A stretch of 64,000 nt of DNA. Origin: Owenia fusiformis (Eukaryota; Annelida; Polychaeta; Sabellida; Oweniidae). The stretch's first letter is position 1. The number at the start of each line of letters is the position of its first letter. The notes beneath the pieces are model-generated. The model did not search any database, was not told the DNA's origin, and saw nothing but the letters and a program-made list of their open reading frames with translations. Where the stretch lies: NCBI GenBank assembly GCA_903813345.2, contig CAIIXF020000007.1, positions 21,379,564-21,443,563 on the forward strand, written 5' to 3'. A program made the position numbers and the translations under genes. Positions 54,001 through 63,000 of this stretch are shown here, piece by piece.

Positions 54001-57000
54001 TACTCTGATGATCCCAACTCCATGGAGACTATAGTGCCAATCTTAGCAAGCTACAGAATGAAGATCAGTGACTTTGACTATGATAGCAGGGATGGGTGGA
54101 TCTATTGGACAGTAAACAGAGGAAATAGGGTAAGTTTTCACTTCAATTTAGGAACAAAGCACATTGACTTGTATCAATGTATGCCCACAAGCGTAAATAC
54201 ATTTGTGATTCTACACAGCAGTGCCCCATTAACTTATGATTATATATCATTGTGTATCTGATTATATTTTATTATATTGATTATATTATATTGTATTAAA
54301 TTATATTATATTATATTATATATATTATATTAAATTATATTATATTACAGGGTGTAACATACAGGCAAAGAATGGATGGACAGAACAGGACCACATTTTT
54401 ACCAAGTGCATTTATTGGAGCACCTCATGCCATAGCCATAGATTGGGTATCTAGAAACCTCTATTGGAGTAATGTCCAAGCTAATTTCATTGGTGTAATC
54501 AAGCTTGATGGTGAGAACAATTATCGCAAGGTGTTGCTGAGCAACCAGGGTAATGAGACTGATGTTGGGCAGGCCATCTCCATGTGTGTAGATCCAGGTC
54601 AAGGGTAAGCTTTATCACAAATAAGTGGATCATTATGTACAAATTCTGAGGTTCTCCTTTGATAAAGTGTCTGACTCTGGCAATACATTTACATGTATTC
54701 TAGCCCTACCATAGCCATACCAATACCCATGATGCCATCTATTTTTTACATTTATATGGAAAAAGGTCAATTACATATGTGCAAATTGAACATTTATATT
54801 GTGATATTTTTGCACTGTATTAGTCCAGAAGGTTTACAATACAACTAGTCTTTGGGCACTAGCATACATTGCGCAACATTTGACTATTTAGGAAGTTATA
54901 TTGGTTGGACGCAGGAGGTGTAGGTGTCCCAAAGAAAGTGGCCAAGATGAATCTTGATGGCAGTGAGGCTGCCATAATTATAAAGACTGATGTGATTTCA
55001 TTGAAGTACATTACAATTGATACTGCAAGCCAAACTCTGTTCTGGAGTGATGCATCCAAACAAACGGTAGGTAAATCTTATATGCCATATTTTAATAAAT
55101 CTTTATATATTGTTGATCTTTATATATAACCTAGAGATAAATTTTCTATAACTCCTATTTATTAATTCCATATTTAGAATATGCTGAAATGAACTTTTTA
55201 ATGATATATTATTCATACGCTTAATAATATGAAGAACAATGTTAACTGTTGTAACCTATTTGTATTTGTCTCGATGGAAATAAATATAATACAAGTAGTT
55301 AGCCTAAAAGTATAAGGAATTCACAAAATGCAAAATAACCTTGTAAATGGTTGACAGAAACTGAGTCATCGTACTGTGCTTTAGATTGAGAAATATTCCA
55401 TCACGACTGGGGCCAGGACAAGTTTTATCACTGCTAACCTGCATAACCCAATGGGGGTTGCCGTGCATGGCTCCAAGTTCTACTACTCAGACAGGTCCTA
55501 TGAGACTATCACAGAAGTAGACTTGGCTGATGGTGGGAATGCAAAGATATTAAGGACAAATCTCAATAGACTGGACGTATTGAAGGCTTACAGTGAGAGG
55601 CATAATGATGGTGAGTTAAAAAGCATAGTGATGTTGAGTTGAGGCATAATGGTAGTATGTAGGCATGGTGGACGATGGTGTGTATTGGTGACTTAAGGCA
55701 TAGCGATTGGGAGTTAAGACATGAGATTGACTCGGGAGAACTTAGACTGGCATCACTGCTCCTTTTAATTTGATAATAACTTGACAAAATGCTATTTTTG
55801 TAATGGTGTAAACCTGTAGTTGCATCCTTAGCCTGTTCTAGCTGGTAATGTATTCATACCTCATAAGAGTTCTGAGCTCAGAGCTAAATGAAGTTCAATA
55901 TATTTTTAGGAGTGACTAACGCTTGTTCCAGTAACAATGGCGGATGTCCCCAACTCTGCCTGCCAACAGGCCGTGGCACCAAAGTATGTGCCTGCTCAAC
56001 TGGATCTACTTTAGATACGGATGGCATCTCTTGTAAAGGTAAATAAACCAAAAATCTAAATGATAATAGACGTTTCCGATAAATCGTACCATCTTTTGAT
56101 ACATCAGGGAAACTATAACTTATTGGCTAGATTGATGATGTCATTGATTGTAGGTAGCAAACTGCCCATTCAAAAATGGTATTAACTTCTTGCTAATTTT
56201 ATAAAAGTACAACCTATGACATCATCAATCTAGCCAATATATTGTGGTTTCTCCGATGGATCAAAAGATGGCATGATTTATCGGAAACGTCTATTGCTGA
56301 TGCTCAAGTCACTAAAGTCACATGGCATACATTTATACTTCACATTTCATCTTTGAAAAGGATGAGCTTGGTGGGCCATTCTTCAGAGTACATTCATTAC
56401 ATTTCTTATATTTTCAGCATATGAGTCTTTCCTTGTTGTCTCAACCTATGAGGCTGTCAGAGGACTGAGCTTCACAGGGGAACATGACGATGCTATGGTA
56501 CCTGTAGGAGGGTCAAGTCAGTTTTGATCATTTTTATCTTCATGAATAATAAAATTCTTGGCACTAATATGTACATGTATATACTGTACAATGTACATGT
56601 AATTAGTAATAGATCATTGTTCATGTCCTTTTGTTTATTTTCTTGTAATTGTAGATGGAATTTGTTATTTCATTGATATTATGGAAGAATTAAACATTAA
56701 AGAGCTCATAATACTGTATCATGGCAGTTATTTCTTAGATTGTACTGTATTTTGCATTTCATTTTAGAGCGGTACGCTGAACACATTGACGTTTACATGT
56801 CAGGGGGTTTTGTGTATTGGACTGACTACCGCTCAATGAGCACAAGGGCAAACATAACGAACATTGGTAGGGTCAAACCAGATGGCACTGAATATAGCGA
56901 CTTAATGGACAGAGGAATTGGATTAAGTGGGGTACATGGCCTGGCAGTAGACTGGATTAATGGTATGGATATGGCTCGAACTTAAGCACAGATGGATTTA

Positions 57001-60000
57001 ATATTTTATTTTGATGTACTCTCATTTTAGCCATATTCACATTTAGCCTTGATCGCTACATGCATGTTATCAGCATGTAATGTATCTACTGCAGTTTTAA
57101 AACTATAGTCACTTTTTGTTCACTTATTTGTTCCGATTTAATATCCAAAAATTGCTGTAACATATATTTTTAGGATATTAATATGTTAATTCAATGAATA
57201 CTCATACCTATAAGTTACTAAAGGACACAGCATGTAAAGCATTTCTCACAATTGTGTCCCTTCAAGTACATGTATACTGTATTATAATAAATTATTTTGT
57301 TTACTTTTTATTACAGGTAACCTGTACTTCACAAATGGCTACAGGTTCACTGGTTATATTGAGGTATGTAAGCTAGATGGTTCCATGAGGTTGGCTCTTC
57401 TTAAGAACTCTCAGACTGACACTGATGGACTGTCTCTACCAAAGGCTATTGCTGTCAACCCATTTAAAAAGTAAGCTCCAAAACACGAATTAGTTAACGA
57501 TGCATGTGAATGAAGCAGAGGATATTTTTGGCAATATACATGTATATGGGGAAAAATTGCCTCAGTCTGTTTAAACAGTGCATAATTTTGGCCAGATAAT
57601 TTTTCCAAGATTCAATCTCATCCGATTAAATTTCAGACATGTCATCGATCATATATAGAAAAATAAATACTATGGGCTTTCAAGAGGTCTTGAAACTCCA
57701 TGTCAATGCTGAAATATTGTTGAACCTATATAGTAATACCAAATGTTTTGGGTATTCATGGCAACGATTTTTTGGAACCGATGTGTGAACTTGTATGAAT
57801 TTTGCACAAATAATAACTCTTGTGATATTAAGTGCACTTAACAAATTCCATTGAAGGCAACATGTCCCAAAAACTTCATGCTAGTAGATAGATACACTGT
57901 ATATCCAATTTTTGTTTTATTTTAGCTATCTTTACTGGACAGACACTGGGCAGCACCCCAAGATTGAGCGATCAAGGTTAGATGGATCGAATAGAACAGT
58001 TCTTGTCTCAGCAGGCATAGTTCGTCCATGGGCCCTTACAATAGATTACACAACTCACAATGTTTACTGGACTGACAATAGGATAGATGCAATACAGAGA
58101 ATGTCTTTCTCAGGAGGGAATAGGTAATAGTTTTAGTTAATTGTATAACTGACCCTGGGTTCACCCAGATTCAATTCCCAGTTTAAGTGGTGTGACTACT
58201 AATGGCCCTCCTAACAAGGAATTGCTCGTCATAAAAGGTGTTAAAATATAATCCAATTAATAAACTTGTATCTGTCCCTGGGTATCAATTTAAGGTGACA
58301 TTGCATTTGTTTACATGACAGCTTATATGATTAAATAGGCTAATCTGACACCATATAATAATCCATTTTATGTCTCACTTCAGGGAGTACATACGAACCA
58401 ACTTGCCTAACCCAGTAGGCATTGCAATATTTGGCAATGATCTATATTGGAATGACAGGAACCTGAAGACCATATTCAAAGCTTCAAAGGAGCCAACTGT
58501 TACAACTGCTGTAGAGTTCAAGACCAACATAAATATGATGTTTGGCCTTGCTGTTTACGATCAGTCTGTTCAACCAGCTGGTATGTAGTCATGAGATTAG
58601 AGAGTAGCACTAATTTCTCTACGTACAGTAATTGTTTTTGGATTATAAAGTTTTTGCATTTCAACCATTTACCAAAATTTACATAAAGATTATGTTTTGT
58701 TGTTTATTATTACTTATAATTTATGATCATGATTGATATCAATGTAAGAGATATTAGCATAAAAGGTGGCTGCCAATGCTTTTTAGGTACAAGTGCATGT
58801 ACAACCAATAATGGAGGTTGTGAACAGCTTTGTTTCCCAAATCCTGACAACCAAGGGGTCTCCTGTAAATGTGCCTTTGGAAAGCTGGCTCAGGATGGGC
58901 AAACATGCGAAGGTATTATACCATTATCATAAAGATATTTTTGAATTTACCAAAAAACAATGTTCTAGTAAATGTATAAGAGAATACACTGTACATGTAC
59001 AAGAATATGTTTAGGTTTGAGAAATATTTACAACAATGTACTGCCTTGTTTCTACTTGTTGATTGATCATATTATGCTTTGATCTCTGTTCAAAAAGGTG
59101 ATTATTTGACAATTCATACAATGCACATTTCTTTTATTAGAGGTAAATGAGTATTTGATATATGCTGTGGAAACTGAGATTCGAAGCCTCCATTTGGATC
59201 CCGATGACCACGGAGAGCCTTTTGCACCTATCACTGATCTAGGCAAAGCTGTTGGAATTGATTTCGATTACTCAGACAGATATCTCTACTTTAGTCAAGT
59301 GAGAGCGGATAAGTTGAGTCGCTATAGTCTCGACTCGAAGGATGTTTATGATTTACTCGTTAAAGAAAATCGAACACGTAAGCCTTTTCAAATATATGTT
59401 CACACATTTTTAGTTTGTAATTGATTACTAATGAAAATAATGTAAATGTGTTATGTTCTGAGTGAAATCTGATAGTTGAGTCTAAATATTGTTTGTTTTT
59501 GTCATACGTACTTATCTTTTGTTTCCAGCAACTGGAAGTGGAAACCCCCTTTGTCTAACACTCTTCTTTTATGTCCCTGTGAAATGAGGGTACATGTACA
59601 GAATATATATATAATATGGTCCACCTAGGCAATTGTTCTACAAATCACTTGTGCTTTCTTGCAGAGGATGGCAACACATATAATATTGTGTCACCAGATG
59701 GCATTGCATTTGATTGGATTGGACGGAAACTGTATTGGGCTGATTCGCATCTGCATGGAATATATTCTATGAATGTAGATAAGAGTCACCTTGTGACACT
59801 TGTCAGAGTTGATAAACCACGTGCTATTGTACTGGATCCATGTAAAGGGTGAGTGAACATCTTTCATGATTTACATAGTGCTATTGTACTGGATCCATGT
59901 AAAGGGTGAGTGAACATCACATCACATGATTTACAATTTGGGATGTAATCCAAATATTCGAAAAGCAATATCATGAAAGCACCCAACAAATAATATTTGA

Positions 60001-63000
60001 TAAACAATACCTAACAAACAACATCCCATAAACAACATAACAAGCAACATCATACAAACAATAGGTAGCAACATACTACAACAACACCCCACGGACGATA
60101 CCCAGCAAACAATATCAAAATACAAGATCAAACAAAAAAGACCAAACAAACAATCTCTAGCCGAACAAAACCGAACAAACGATATCGTAAATAACATGTA
60201 ATATATGTCTCAGTCACATTTGATCCACGGCAACTGTATGGCGACCATAAATGAATCTTCCCAAAATTGAGAGAAATATTAAGCAAAAAATAGGGATAAG
60301 CAGTATATGATAGATTTCCTATATCGATTTTGTGAAGGTAAGGCTGCCATACAGCCACCGTAGTGCAAACTGACCGAGGTTTTACCCACATACAGTGTAT
60401 ACATATTTGCCCTATTATATTTCAGTGAGATGTATTGGACGGACTGGGGGAGGTCACCTAAGATAGAAAAAGCCACTATGGCAGGACGCAACAAACAAAC
60501 ACTTATAAGCTCTGGACTAAGATGGCCTAATGGTCTCACCATAGACTTTGGAGAGGCCAAGTTATACTGGTGTGATGCTGCCTTGTAAGAGTTTATATTT
60601 AATTAGAGATCTTTTGTTGGCTCAGTGGTAAACTTGTTATATTATTAATTTACTTTTATTAATTATCATATTACTATTGGCCCAACCCATGATACAGTCT
60701 TACAAACTTCCTTCTCTACATCATGTCATATTAGTACTCCTTCAAGATGGAGTATTCAGCATCAAATGATACTTGACAGACTATTTGTCTGTTTGCAATA
60801 TTGTGTAATATATGAATAACCAAGCCTGTAATCTACAGTGGATGATTTGTCATGCTTTATAAATTTAATTTACTCTCTATCATCGTAGTAGAATAATTTA
60901 CTTACTACACTGTCAAAAAGTACCTACTCACGATATGTTCTGCATGTAACATAGCCTTTTGTTTTCTTAGAGATAAGATAGAAAGATCTGACTTGACCGG
61001 AAATTATCGGGAGACTATAGTGGAGACAACTGTTCATCCATTTGCCATGACTGTATATGGTCACTTCATTTACTGGACTGACTGGAGCACACGTAAGAAA
61101 ATACTTGTTTTATTTTGATTTTAAGAGGCATATATTTTATAGCTTTGCAGAAAATATGTAAAATAGTATATAACATTACCTTAGATACTTTAATTTTTTA
61201 GGAAATTGTCTGTATGATAATTCTCCGATATTCAACTTATGTTTTTCACTTGTTTTAAAATAGCTTCTAATCAATAAACTGCCTCAGAACAGTTTCGTGT
61301 ATAAACAGTAAAACTTAACTAAAACAAACAATGCATGAATCAACACAAAGTGTTCACCCCGAGAGGTTTTCGCATTAAAATGAACCATGGGAATAAATTT
61401 AGTGGTCATATTTTGGAACCTGAACAATTTTTCCTATTTCATGTTGGAAGTGTTCATTTTAGAATGGTGTTCCCATATTTAGGTTTCACTTGTCTATGTA
61501 GTTTTACTAATTGTAGATGATCTTTGTATTGCAGGCTCTGTATACCGTGCAATGAAACACACAGGAGGTGACCAGACCCGGTTGATATCAGGACTACGTG
61601 GTCGTCCAATGGACATCCATGTTTATGCTGCAGACCGCCAACAACAATGCCCAGACCCCTGCACCAACAACAATGGTGGCTGCAGTCATGGCTGCCATCC
61701 CTCAAGTAATAATCAAGCTGAATGCACGTGCCCTGATGGGTCAGGATTGAAGATTGGAAATGGTGGAAAGATGTGTATTCAAGCTAATAACAACTGCAGC
61801 AGTAACCAGTTTGTGTGCCTCAATGGGAAATGTCTCCCTGATAGCTGGAAATGTGATACAGATGATGATTGTGGAGACGGAACTGATGAGGACCCAAAGT
61901 TGTGTGCAGATCATACTTGTAGACCTACTGATTATGTCTGTGCCAATTCACGATGCATCTCAACAGCCTGGGTTTGTGATCACGACAATGATTGTAGAGA
62001 TAACTCGGATGAGACACAATGTACTTACCCAGCATGTGCAACAGGCGAGTTCACTTGTAGGAATTTCCGTTGTATCGATGCGGCTCAGCGTTGTGATGGA
62101 CGTGACAACTGTCGCGATGGACATTTCTCCGATGAAGTTGGATGCCCAACTGATTTAACGTGCCCTCCTTTGAAAGTGAAATGCCCAAATAGTAATCTGT
62201 GTATTTTCCGTCGCTGGCTTTGTGATGGGGATGATGACTGCAAAGACAACTCTGATGAAAGTCCCACATTCTGTAGTCGACATGACTGTACGAGTGATGA
62301 CTTTAGGTGCACCAATCACAAGTGCATCCCATCCTCTATGCATTGTGACGGCGATGACGACTGTGGAGATGGTTCAGATGAAATACAAGCTGAGTGCAGT
62401 CATCCAAATAGGACATGTTTTGGGAATCAGTTCACATGTTCGAATGGACGTTGTCTGTATGACCGCTATGTTTGTGATGGTGAAGATGACTGTGGAGATG
62501 GAAGTGACGAACATTCAACACTTCATTGCTGTAAGTCACAATTTAATTCATGCTTTGCAAGAAAAATGAACTCCTTATTTTACTCCTATATACTTTTTTT
62601 CTTTTTTCAGGCATATGTTTATAGCTGCATTTTTTTGTCAAGTGTTCAGTGTTAGCATTTGCATCCAGGTTGTGTTACATTTTTACTGCAATAGATGTAT
62701 GAGTTTTTGCAATTGATTTATCATATGAGCCCCACAATCTGTTCTGTACACAAGCGAATGATAAGCTTAGAGACAGCAGCTAAAACACTTGATTCAACAA
62801 TCTCCTGCCATTTGATAACTTAAACTTGTGTGTATTTGGAAAAACTGGTCAAAATTAATGTATATTATGGACCAGTTGTCTTTTTTTTTTCCTAGACATT
62901 TTAATTTATCATAATCAGCTTGTCCACACTGAAACTAACTTGCTTCAATCCTGTGCTCATGTCACATCCTTGTTATCCCCCCCCCAATAAATGATTACAC

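Noticed and set aside
58150-58200. GGTTCACCCAGATTCAATTCCC as a tRNA or SINE B-box
   Set aside because: No A-box, cloverleaf or repeated SINE body could be found around it.
62051-62343. Several overlapping minus-strand and other-frame open frames in exon 51
   Set aside because: They are shadows of the repetitive, GAT/GAC-rich LA coding sequence.
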